The position numbers and the translations under genes are program-made. This document shows, piece by piece, positions 1 to 10,394 of a DNA stretch of 64,000 bases (its first letter is position 1; each line of letters opens with the position of its first letter). The notes beneath the pieces were generated by a model. It worked only from the letters and a program-made list of their open reading frames with translations. It ran no database searches and was not told the DNA's origin. Source of the DNA: Allodiplogaster sudhausi (taxonomy: Eukaryota; Nematoda; Chromadorea; Rhabditida; Diplogasteridae); contig CALZFC010000104.1 of NCBI GenBank assembly GCA_945643635.1, positions 513,501-577,500 of the forward strand, read 5' to 3'.

Positions 1-563
1 GGGGGATGTGAAAAGATTCGAGAGAGAGAGAGAAAAAAGAAAGAGAGTGATAGAGAGATGTAGAGAAAGAGAGACAGGAATAGTCTCTGCCTTCCCCTAC
101 CTGAATCGCATGTCAGATATCCCGGTCAGCATCTCAGATTTCTTTTCCCAAGCAAACAGGCAGAGCAGCGGAACTAATTCTTCAAGATTCGGACTGAGTG
201 AAATTAAGGGTTTTAAATATAAGTTTTAAGAGGTAAAATTTTATCAGAAAAAATTATTAAAATCAATAAGAAAGTTGATGGTGAAATGAATGACAGCATG
301 ATTTTGATAGGATTTTAGAATCTCCTCTGATATGGCCACAAATGTAGAAGTTCAACCCGAGCACTCTTTTTCCATGCAAAATTTATATTTACATGTACTT
401 GTCCAAGCAAAAGAGTACATTTGTAAAGAATTTATTTTCCTGAGAACTAAGGGCCCAATCTAGGAGATCACAAGCCCAGTGTCTTTTTTTCTCACCATCA
501 GCTCAATTTCTGTCGTCATAAATATTTTTGTGGTTCCTGGCTGCGAAATCTCAGCTTTATGAC
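1..563. other. intergenic, purine-rich start
   Basis: Opens with a (GA)n-rich stretch to about position 85, then ordinary AT-rich DNA. No exon with splice signals or recognisable protein similarity was seen on either strand. Confidence 0.5.
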
Positions 564-567
564 TTAA

Positions 568-844
568 AGGAGGTATCCGGGGAATAATTAACCTAAGTTT
601 TTTTCTATATGGATATATTCATCTTGACGTAAAACATGTCTCCAGTAAGTTTGAGCGATTTTCTTCAATTACATTCTGAGAAATAGTAACGTGAAAAATG
701 GCGGGTAGAGAATTAGCTACGATAGGTCAGAGCCATCCTCCTATTTCACATGCTCTCTCGACCGAGCGACAGGCAACTTTATGAGCGCGCGCATTCAAAT
801 GCGTTCTCTAGCGCTACTGTAGAATTATTCGCCGGATACTTCCT
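568..844. mobile_element. 277-bp TTAA-flanked MITE
   Basis: TTAA flanks both ends (564-567 and 845-848). The termini are near-perfect inverted repeats: AGGAGGTATCCGG at the left and CCGGATACTTCCT at the right. There is no coding capacity. A relative of exactly the same length lies at 51958-52234 and shares internal sequence around the words for ATTTCACA.GCTCTC and GGGCGCGCG-like runs. A TTAA duplication is the signature of piggyBac-type and some other cut-and-paste elements; this would be a non-autonomous member. Confidence 0.7.
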
Positions 845-848
845 TTAA

Positions 849-2610
849 GCTTTTTGAGGAAAACTGAAGAATATCTGAAGACTGAAACAGTGTTTCAGTA
901 ATTTCGTTGTGTGGGGAGAACACAAAGGAAAGAAAGCGAATTGGGTGGTCTGCCCAATTGAGGGGGGGGGGGGGACTGACTGCCCTTGATCACCAAGGCC
1001 TCTCGCTAATCAACTGCGCAAGATGAAGATAAAAGTAGCATGCGAGTCATTGAACAGGGGGATGCAGAGTGAAGAAAAAGAGCCTCTTTGAACGTGGAAA
1101 GGGCGAATAAAGCGAGGCAGAAGGCAATTCTTGTCGCTTTACTCAAACTAGAGATATCAGAGGAAGTGCATAAAACAAATATGAGAGATGTAGGTTACAA
1201 AGCACCCAATATGGTACTTGTTCAGGTTTCATTACGGCAGTTAATGAAAGGCAATAAATGGAAATAGAACAAGAGCATATCTACAGTGGAAAATTCAGCT
1301 ATTAAAACGAGTTAAATGATCAAAGGTAAAAAGCGAGCTTTAGTAAAGGAACGAAAAACTCAGTCTTGCATTTGGCCTGACCAGGGGGGGAGAGAGAACA
1401 GTTTTTTTACTTTGAGAGGCGTGACTACAATGGTCAAAGGAAAATTGAAATAGATTACGGTAGAATTTTGTGATTCTTTCAAGACATTCACCAAATATTA
1501 GCGATGTTCTTCAGATGTTTACAAGGCGGAGCTATACAGAAGTTCACAAAAAAAACTATCATTTCCGTTTGATGGGATGTTCTCTGACTTTTCAATGCAT
1601 TGCTCATTGACACTACATTCACTCTCCATTCTCTCTCTCTATATCTCTGGATCTCTCACTTTTCACAATCACTCTGCTCTCCACTCCGTTACTTTTAATG
1701 ACGTGCGCAACTACATGGATTGCAATTAAAAGCCTCTTCGGCCAGATTGAGGTAGCCTTTGCTGCTAATAAATTGATAACGACTCGTGTTGCCTAATCAT
1801 CCAGAGCCATCGGCAGCAAACCAGCATTAAAATGGCCATAATTTCGTGATAAAACGAGATATATAAAATGAGGAGAGAGAAGAGAGAGAGAGAGAAAGGG
1901 GGAGAGAGAAAGAAATAGAGAGAGAGATAAAGAGTAAAAGTCTGATTGCCTCCTGAGCAGCAGGTAATCACCACCCTCCGATCACCGTTGATTAGTGAGC
2001 ATTTACAGCTCATATTTGTGTGAGAAGGTGGAATGGGGAGTGACGCTAACAAAGAAGACATTCGAAAAGGACGGGGAAGAAGCTAAGATCAGAGGACGAG
2101 CGTTCTTGCAGTGAAAAGGAGCAAAAGAGACCGATTACAGTAGACAGGTAAGTCAGCGGGGGACTCGGAAATCTAAGAACAAGCAAAAATGAAAAGTTTT
2201 TTTTTTAACAATAGCAAAAACAATCCAAAAATAATTAAAATAAAAAAATATTTTTAATGTCGTTGACACTTCATGGAACAGCACAAAATTGCATCCAAGG
2301 GTTGTTGATGGATGGGGATCGGAATTGCCAAACTCTGCCCAACTCACTCACCTCTTGTCTTCCTCTCTCCCAGCACAAGATACAAACCCTCTCCGAGCTC
2401 AGATTTGATGCACTTTTTCTTGCCTTCATACTCAACTAGAGGGATGGCGCCCCGGAATATTCTGAATGTGGCATATTTATTGTCTATATTTCTCTATCTT
2501 TCTCTCTCTCTCTGTCTCATTCTCACTCTCACTCTCACTGTCTTTTCCGCGCACATTGCATCAACACAGAGTATCTTTCCCTTCACTTCTCTTATCTCCC
2601 TCTCTTTCCC

Positions 2611-2654
<44 letters not shown>

Positions 2655-2910
2655 TTCCTCTACATCCATTCAGCCTCTCTTTCTATCATGTCGCCTTCCT
2701 TCCCGATATCCGCTCCATTCCTCGGGTTGCCCTCAGATGTGCCCCGGGGGTTTTACACGGCCAGATTATTAATGTCATTCTGATAAATGCCGAAATGGAG
2801 CCAGCGCCAGTGGCACATTTCGCAAAGTTGGAAGATATCCCAAGACGGCTGATGTAGCTATCTTTCTCTGTCGCCCTCTCTCTCTCTTGCTATCTCCTTC
2901 TATCTCTCTC

Positions 2911-2941
<31 letters not shown>

Positions 2942-3474
2942 GCGCCTTCTCGCCCTCGCTCTCCCTCTCTCTCCCCTCTCTATCTTTCTATCTCCTTGTC
3001 AATATGTCTCATCACTCACGCCCTCTTCTTCTTCGAAATATACGTTCATTCATGCATTTATGCGTCTTTAAATAACGCTTTGATCAAAAAGAACTTTTAA
3101 ACAATATCAGAAATTTTTGGGAGGGTTACATACATCTCCGTATTTGCACATTTATTTTAACTAGATTAATACTTGTTCTTTTCACCAATTATGTTCAAGT
3201 TTATACTAGAATGTGCTATTATTTAAGCAAAAATAGCGGCCATATCATTTTATACAGCGATTCTTAGTTTGGCAGAGGGTGAGATATAAATAAAGAATGA
3301 GTGAGAAAGAGGAACATCAGAGAGAGTGAGAGAGAGAGAAAAAGATATAGAGAGAGATAGAAATAAGGAAGAGAGAGGACTGAGATTGAAGGAGAGAATT
3401 ACAAGCTGCATTACTTTTGATGCCCGCCACCAATGCATCATTTGTGATGGACAACGAAGAGCGCTAAAGCTATG

Positions 3475-3509
<35 letters not shown>

Positions 3510-4432
3510 AGAGAGACAGAGGAAGAGGGAGAGACAAAGAGAATTAAGCAAGAGATCTACTCATCCAATGGAATGCCAAGAAGAAAGAGTGCGAGAGAGC
3601 GTGCCATTAAGAGATGCGCAGAGAGACGCGAGAAATCAAGAGACAAGAGAAGAAAAGGAGGAGACCTCGCTCGATTTGTCTAAAATTAATCCAGCCCGGT
3701 GGGGGATTCACTCGGAGAGACTCTCTTCTGGTAAGCGCTCTGATAGATGAAAGAGATTGCCGAATGGAGAATGGAAAAGGCAACTCTCGGACTCCAAAAC
3801 TTGGTCTTTCCGGGAGGCGAGCATTAATGCCAACATCTTGGCTTAGTCAATGGGGAGTTCAACGTGATTCGAGAGAAATGAATAGGGATCGAAAAAAGTA
3901 TCCCGAATTTATGCACTTGATGCGATTTCTAGAAAAGCAAATATGTATTGAACTAATAAAAAAAAGCTCTTTTTTACGAGGGACTCTTTAAACAGAGTAA
4001 TAAAAAAATTCAACAAAATATATCTGTTATATGCACCTCGCAGATCAGATTCATGCACCGGGAAAAATGGCACACAATAATTTGTTTCTAGAGAGGAATA
4101 AGTGAAGGGCTCAAAGATAAACGAAGACATGGCAATGAAATAATCTATTGAGATTAATTTAATACATAAAAACGCGAAAATAAATTTTCCCGGATTTCTG
4201 TTAGCAGTGTGTAGAGTTCATTCAACACCGACCACATCTCGAAGAGTACTTTGTAGAAGAGGTCGATAGTCCTGAAATGTTTCTTTTAGTTATTAAAAGT
4301 TATAATCTATATACAGATATATACATACATATATTTCTACTCAATGGAACCTTGACTTGTTTGTATATTCAACGTCTGCGTGTTTGTAAAAGGCATATTA
4401 GCCTCGAGGGAAAATATAATTATTTCATCTTT
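849..4432. repeat. gene-free region with CT/GA tracts
   Basis: About 3.6 kb without a supportable exon. It holds GA-rich DNA at 1870-1935, long CT-rich DNA at 2480-2660 and 2860-2990, and GA-rich DNA at 3320-3365 and 3480-3660. Open frames here translate to Ser/Leu or Arg/Glu repeats, which is what CT and GA repeats give, and were not called as genes. Confidence 0.6.
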
Positions 4433-6734
4433 TTAAACATAAAACGAACGAAATGTTCGTGATCGTTGCCGCTGGTCGGGATCGATGACAATCGGAAGAC
4501 TGATTATGACATCGAAGAGCTGAAGGAAAACAGCCATTAGAATCTTTGCCAAATTGGTAGCACATAGTACATACGCATATATTTTATTTATTATTTGCAA
4601 AATAAAAGTCAAAAATATATATATGCTAATTTCTCATCAATATCTTTGACATCGAGCAATCGAGAGGATTTATTTATCATCCGATGACTATAAAGAAAAA
4701 AAATTGTAAAATGAACAAACAAATTAAGCAGCAATATATTGCTAGTAACCTGCGCAATATTTTCGCCGGTCTTGGCCGATGTCTCTACATACGGCGGATT
4801 GTCGATCATTCCAAGCAGCTCTTCGACTTCAGCCGGGCTCACTTCTCTGCATGACTTCTTTTAAAAAAAAACCAACTCATATGTATATTTGTATTCATAT
4901 ATTATGGTAAGCCTACCAATTTGTATAAAATGAAATATGTATGTACATACAAGAAAATCTTAATTACTTAAATAAGTAGATATAAAATAAAATAAGATAT
5001 TCTATGGCTAACCGTTTTTCCATGAGATCCGACTTGTTGCCAACGATCACAATCTGAGCGAGGAAACTATCATGTGAGAGAGTAAAAATTAAGTGAGACG
5101 GAGTTTCTTACCAGTCAAACAATCTAAAAAGCTAAGTTCATTGACTGATGGAAAACAAATATCGTGCAAGCACATGAATTTAAAAGCCTTCTATTTCAGT
5201 TTTTAATACCTCTATTTGGTATTTCCAAAAAAAAGAAGCGAACTTTGGCATAATTTCCGCGTTCTCGCTGAACGATGAGAATCCAACGGCGAAGACCCTC
5301 CAACGATGCACGAGCTAAACGGCGTTTTTTTTAAAGGAAAACTAACCTAATATTGCAAAAAACTCTCTCTACGTTATTATCAATATTCAGATTACCAAGT
5401 GAGAATGCAAATTCGAGCTTTCAGATCCTCTTTTAAAGGAGGCCTTAAGGGAAAAACTCCTACCACGAAGTCCCTGACGGATTTGGACGGAATGATAAAA
5501 AGAACGGAGTAAAGAATCAACAGAAATGATGCTACTGCCCCTTGCCTCTCTCCCCAGAAACTGGTGGTTTGCACCACTGCCAGGTGAGCCTACGGCCCCA
5601 GCGGCCACGGTGTTGCTGTATTAAAAATGTTTGAAAATGGCGGGAAAATAAAATATTTGGGAATTCAAAGTAGAAAACAGTGTTAGTTCCTCAGGGCATG
5701 TAGGTTTTTGTGACTTCGGGACACTTGCAATCGAAGTTTCTAGCACATCCCGACCAAATAAGGCGAAAAAAAACAAGACACTATTTATTCGCCTCGGACC
5801 TCCTTTAAGCTCTTAACAATGCTACCATACTACTGTATCCATCGACTCTTTTCTTTCACAACCAACCATTACCAATGAAACTGTTCAAAATGGACTTTTT
5901 GTGTAATATTTTGGCAAAATAATTTGAGGGAAACAATGAAGAAACGAGCAAAACAAATGAAATTGACGAACAAGTGAGATCGAAGACAATGATGGCTATG
6001 GAAGCTTCCCGAATATACGCTGGCATCAACTGCCGAAAACGCTCTTGTCCAGCCGTGTCCCAGACTTGCAGACGTAAATGCTGCAAAATACTAATAATGC
6101 TAGATTTTTCTAGCAAATAAAAAATAGTAATACAACGCATTATTTCAAAGATTCGACAACAACAAACACTTTAATATCAAGAAATAAAATGCACTTTAAA
6201 ATTGTCGTCTTCAAAAAATGTCATGTATTCCTTTCGAGAAATCTGTTTTCCTATGGCAGGTCACTTTCGCAATAATTGATTTTCTTAATATTAACATACA
6301 AATGTTTTATAAAAGCTTTAAAAAGTTCAAAATTTAATTGAGTATTTCGATACAAAACTGACATCGCCATTGCCGAGAGGCACCTCCTTGAGGAAGAAGT
6401 CCATGCCGATGGTCGACTGCCTGTCCGGCTCGAACTTGTCGTGCAAGTAGCGAGAGAGCACCGCCGTCTTCCCCGCTGCAGCATCGGTTACGGTTTTATT
6501 AATTAATTTATTAATTGATTGGTGTTGTTATCATATTAAAGGAATCTTCCATTTAAATTTGCAATTAATTCATGTATCATCCTTATTTGCTTCAAAAGTT
6601 AGGTTTTTTTAAATAATTAAGTTTAAAAATTATGTTAAATTTGAAAACATACGCTAGGAAAGCATTAAAGTTGCAATACCTGACGTGTCGCCAAGCATGA
6701 CGACTTTGACAACGTTTGGGCCAGAGTTGTTCAT
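4433..6734 (-). CDS. Rab6-like small GTPase (7 exons)
   Basis: Rab-family GTPase, a membrane-traffic switch. Exons read on the minus strand: 6734-6680, 6475-6363, 6080-5972, 5314-5244, 5053-5013, 4846-4750, 4519-4433; all phases join, giving 190 residues. G boxes are complete: P-loop GDTSAGKT, switch [21 protein letters not shown] and ETSAK. The stretch after WDTAGQ ([21 protein letters not shown]) is closest to the Rab6 subgroup pattern as I know it. The start [16 protein letters not shown] is a normal short Rab N-terminus. Odd point: the protein ends RTFRSFYV about 28 residues after the ETSAK box, with no C-terminal cysteine pair, so membrane anchoring is unexplained; an undetected extra exon is the alternative. 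A TTAA MITE sits in intron 3. Some introns are under 250 bp. Confidence 0.85.
5437..5804. mobile_element. TTAA MITE, internally deleted copy (368 bp)
   Basis: Bounded by TTAA (5433-5436 and 5805-5808) with ends AGGAGGCC and GGACCTCCT. It matches the two 438-bp copies at 26401-26838 and 45245-45682 but lacks about 70 internal bases near 5585. It lies inside intron 3 of the Rab6-like gene, on neither coding exon. Confidence 0.8.
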
Positions 6735-7408
6735 CGCTGAAAACAACATTTTTCGAACTTTTTTCAAATCAATTTGTTATTTTGCGAATAAGCGGCGCAA
6801 AAGTATGTAGTATGAGGTTAAAACCTTCTACAACGTAATTCACCACTAAACCGACAGGAATCATTGGAAAAGGTGCTAACAATATGATCGGCTGTATTGA
6901 AACAACGGAACGACTGAAAAGATTGTTCTCAAGACAGGAAAAAATCGAAGTGACAGGAAGAAGGATGAATATGCAAGAGACATGCAGGCTGGCATCTTAT
7001 AGACAAACATAAGGAGTGATCGGAAAGAAAACAGAATGTTGGAGAGAGTGAGAGATGTGAAGAGAGAGAAGAGCAAAAGAGAGAAGAGAAAGAGAGAGAG
7101 AGAGAGAGAAAGAGAGTGAGAGAGAGAGAGAGAGAGAGGGGAAACAGTTGGCAGTACATTCAGTCGCGATAAAACGGCACTCGTGCTATGACATAGGGGC
7201 AGTCGAGCGCGGCAGATATGAACTGGGAAGAGGAAAGAGATACCGGGAATGGGGAAAGAGAGAGAGAGAGAGAGAGAGCGAAAGAATGGCAGGCATGACA
7301 GAGAACAGTGTCAGGGATCGCAGCAGGCTGGTTGGAGAAACGTCTGGAAGGATCACAGAAACGAGATGGAAACGAGCAATACGTAGAGAGAGTGGGAGTG
7401 CAAGAGGG

Positions 7409-7445
<37 letters not shown>

Positions 7446-7537
7446 TTAGGAAGAGTTGGAATTGCGCAAAGTCACCATAAGAGGAGAGTCTTTGAGACCA
7501 CTTGTTTTGAAATATGCACGACGACACAAACAGTCTC

Positions 7538-7578
<41 letters not shown>

Positions 7579-8067
7579 GCTCGCACTCTTACTTTATCAT
7601 TCCCTACCTTCGTTTCTTTTGCACTCTCTCTCCCTCTCTTTCTCTCTCTCTCTCTCAACTGCGCCAAACACTGGACAAAACAGAAGTGCAGTTTCTCCTC
7701 ACAATCAGTGTTACGTGACAGATCTCTTTTCGTTTACATGCCCCACTAAGTCACGGGATCTTTTTCGGTGCTCTGTACCCTGCCGAGTGACAATAATGTT
7801 GTGTAGTGTTATTGAAGCATTAGACAGCTCGACGTTGCTTGTCTTGTTTCCTTGCTAAACAGGTAGTTTTTACACTTCAACAAATGTTTCGATTGACAAT
7901 CTGTAAATGTTACCATGGAAAAATAATCAACAAAAATTCATTCGTTATCATTTTTTATCACCATACAGCACGAATTTCGAATATTAATTTTTTGCTTTAG
8001 ACACGCTTCCTGATAGGCCCGCGTGTTGGAGGAATAGTATGGATTGCAGAAATAATGAATAAAAGAG
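6735..8067. repeat. GA then CT microsatellite zone
   Basis: GA-rich DNA at 7030-7140, 7255-7280 and 7410-7441 is followed by CT-rich DNA at 7541-7580 and 7625-7657. Nothing in the roughly 1.3 kb has convincing exon structure. Confidence 0.6.
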
Positions 8068-8395
8068 CCCGCCAGGGCTGATCGTCGGCACCACTGGACG
8101 CAATCTAGAATTTAGACTAGACGCGGGCGTTCGGGATGGCACAGAGGGACAGGCATCGCCGCTCGCCGTGCGACTTCCGAGGAAGGCAGCGGGAGACTGG
8201 CGGCCTCTTGTGCCCTGGAGGGGAGAGAAGACGGGGGAGAGAGAGCGAGCGAGGGCCGGAGAGAGCAGAGATCATCTATCACACACGCGGGTCTACTGCG
8301 AGAGCCAGAGAAGAGAAGACTGGGTGCCGACGGAGGAAGAGGAGGCGGGGATAATTATAAGGCCGCGATGCCATGTGCAGCCTATATTCGACGGG
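8068..8395. repeat. GC-rich repeat, copy A
   Basis: About 330 bp that recurs nearly unchanged at 24908-25245 (for example GCCCGCCAGGGCTGAT at the left edge and GCCTATATTCGACGGG near the right). It lies at the head of tandem blocks A and C, upstream of the kinase remnant; block B lacks it. Arg-rich frames inside are compositional. Function unknown. Confidence 0.7.
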
Positions 8396-8807
8396 TTTTC
8401 TGAACTGTGCACGTTAATCAATTTGGGACGACAGATAATTCACTCCTCCCGATTTCTCAAAATACATCAAGTCGTTTTTGTGAGAAGTGAATTTACGATA
8501 CGTTTATTACACTAGAGCAGAAAAATTTTGAAACTGAATATTTTTTAAAGAAATATAAATATATTTTAGGGGAGATATTCAGATTGAAAACAAAGTACCA
8601 CAAGATATTAATTGCGAGGAAAACAACTATCAGCGGCTGTTGATAACCAGTCAACTTGGAGTTAACGTGTTTATCTCGGAACGCTGTGATGAAATAAATA
8701 TCTTTCTTTTTTGGTGAGGCAGTCATTCCATAAAATTTTTCATATCAATTTCTTATTTCAAAAAGGAAATTATACTATTTTTATAACAAAAGAAAATGTA
8801 ATTGCAG

Positions 8808-8950
8808 GAATCCTGCTCTGGGAGATCTGCCACAACGGCGTGGAGCAGTATCGAGGAGTGCGCGTCATGGAAGTGGCTTCGAAGGTGGCCACGGAAGGCT
8901 ACCGCATAGACGACGACCCGGCTATGGGCGTCCATGATTACATCATCCAG
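8808..8950 (+). pseudogene. protein tyrosine kinase exon (block A)
   Basis: A clean exon: acceptor ATTGCAG before 8808 and donor GTCATC after 8950, phase 1 in, phase 0 out. It encodes GILLWEICHNGVEQYRGV followed by MEVASKVATEGYRIDDD. This is the alpha-F to alpha-G part of a tyrosine kinase domain (the family pattern is S-F-G-[IV]-L-L-W-E-[IL]...GYR). No exons for the ATP loop, HRD or DFG motifs were found upstream, and the continuation at 9010-9133 is frame-disrupted, so I treat it as part of a broken kinase gene. It could be a live gene if the remaining exons are very diverged. Confidence 0.55.
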
Positions 8951-9011
8951 GTCATCCTGGTTGTAATATTGAGGCTTTCGAAAGATAGCATGCTAAAAAA
9001 ATGAGCCCGAA

Positions 9012-9135
9012 CGAGAGGATGGGAAATCGTGAAAAAGCTCAAGTCGTTCTTCGGAATCAATCGTCCCATTATCGAGAGCACCTCATGCAGCGGCCGTTCC
9101 ATGGCCAACGACTCTCTGTGTCACTCTGCCATCTG
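9012..9135 (+). pseudogene. tyrosine kinase C-terminal remnant (block A)
   Basis: One frame reads WEIVKKLKSFFGINRP before a stop at about 9135, resembling the end of a kinase domain (RP-x-x-x-EIVKKLE). The same segment occurs at 14575 and 25390. The residues that should read P-E-R-R-P fall in a different frame, so a frameshift separates them. Downstream DNA to 9298 looks like untranslated sequence. Confidence 0.4.
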
Positions 9136-9298
9136 ACTCTGCTTTCGTCTGCCCCTGATCATCTCCTGTCCCCCTTTCTACCCAATTCACAGATAAGCAG
9201 CCTTCGTATTATTTTCGTAATTAGTTCATCGAAATCTTGCCCGTCCCTTCGTGTGAAATCTTCTCATTGCCCAGAAGTTTGGTTCTCATAAACTAACT

Positions 9299-9697
9299 TG
9301 TAAAGGGGACGTATGTATGTACTCTATGTATCTTGCAGTTTGATGTTACTTTCTGTATGTATCTATGTTCCCTCTCCAACTTGTTGTTCTCGCTCTTTCG
9401 CCCTCTCGTTCTCGTTCTCTCTATGTATCTCCGCCCCTATGCGTTACTGTGTTTAAACCCCGATTATGACTCAACTGGGAGCTTCTTGCCGGCGGCCAGC
9501 CATAAGCTGGGAGTCGCCGCTTCCCTTCTTCCTGCCGCCCTTCCCGATCTTCCCGACTATCCCTTCCTTGTTCCCCCTCAACGACCACCACGCCTCGGAC
9601 CCAACGCCCTTCCCTGACGTCTCTCTCTCGTCCTGTCGAATAACGCTTGCTCAATAAACCTCTCTCTTCGGAACTCTTGTCGCTGGGGAACCCAACA
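9299..9697 (+). mobile_element. solo LTR-like insertion
   Basis: About 400 bp starting TGTAAAGG and ending AACCCAACA, with a polyadenylation-type AATAAA at 9653. ACTAACT lies just before (9292-9298) and just after (9701-9707, three bases beyond the CA). Blocks B (about 14840) and C (about 25530) are continuous at this point, so it is an insertion specific to block A. TG...CA ends and the late AATAAA fit a solo LTR; no internal retroelement genes are present. Confidence 0.5.
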
Positions 9698-10394
9698 TTG
9701 ACTAACTAAACATTTAAAATCAGACGGCCGCTTAAGAAATACTAAATAAAAAATAAAAAATATTAAACATTGTAATTAATAAAAAGGATAAATGAATTTC
9801 AGCGAGGCGACATGAAAACATACATATGTATTTAATAACTGGGGTCAAAAAAGAAAATACTGGAGAAGTCTAATTGGCATTTGAATTCCACCCTCGGAGA
9901 TGCAGTAAGTGGCACGCAGCTCAGGCGGCCAACGATGTGGACGCCCTGTTAGGATTCATCAAAATTTCTAGTCGTGTATAGCTTTAAAATTCTCTCGTCG
10001 ATATTATTTGAAAGGAAAAGCTGGAATTAAAAGTAAAAATACGCTGATAATTGTTTATCGTTTTTATGTATAAAAAATTACATAATGTGAATTTGTTTTA
10101 CAAAATAAAAATATATTTTTTTAAAATAATCATATCTGATTTGTGACAAACATTGACAGTTGTTGTGTTGAGGTCGGAAGAATGACGCTTACGTGATTAT
10201 TGCGACGTAGCGAACCAAAGAGATCGAAGACGAATCTGAAGAAAGAGAGAGAAGCAGAAAATAATCTCAATAATTATTGAACATAAATATTATTAGACAG
10301 AATTCAATAATCGCATGGTTCGAAATGTTCGGCCAAAACAAAAGACAAGACCTCTTCCATCCATTTGAGAAATGAAATTTAACTCGTTAAAATC
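9698..10394. other. non-coding flank shared by blocks A, B, C
   Basis: AT-rich DNA containing two stretches conserved in the other blocks: 9840-9960 (like 14955-15060 and 25625-25740) and 10150-10240 (like 16380-16460 and 25935-26035; core GCGACGTAGCGAACCAAAGA). It lies beyond the 3' end of the receptor gene on the minus strand. No exon seen. Confidence 0.5.

Noticed and set aside
8136..8515. Arg-rich open frame in the GC-rich repeat (also 24889-25353)
   Set aside because: Two overlapping frames are open over the same repeat, composition is Arg/Gly/Glu only, and no family pattern is visible.
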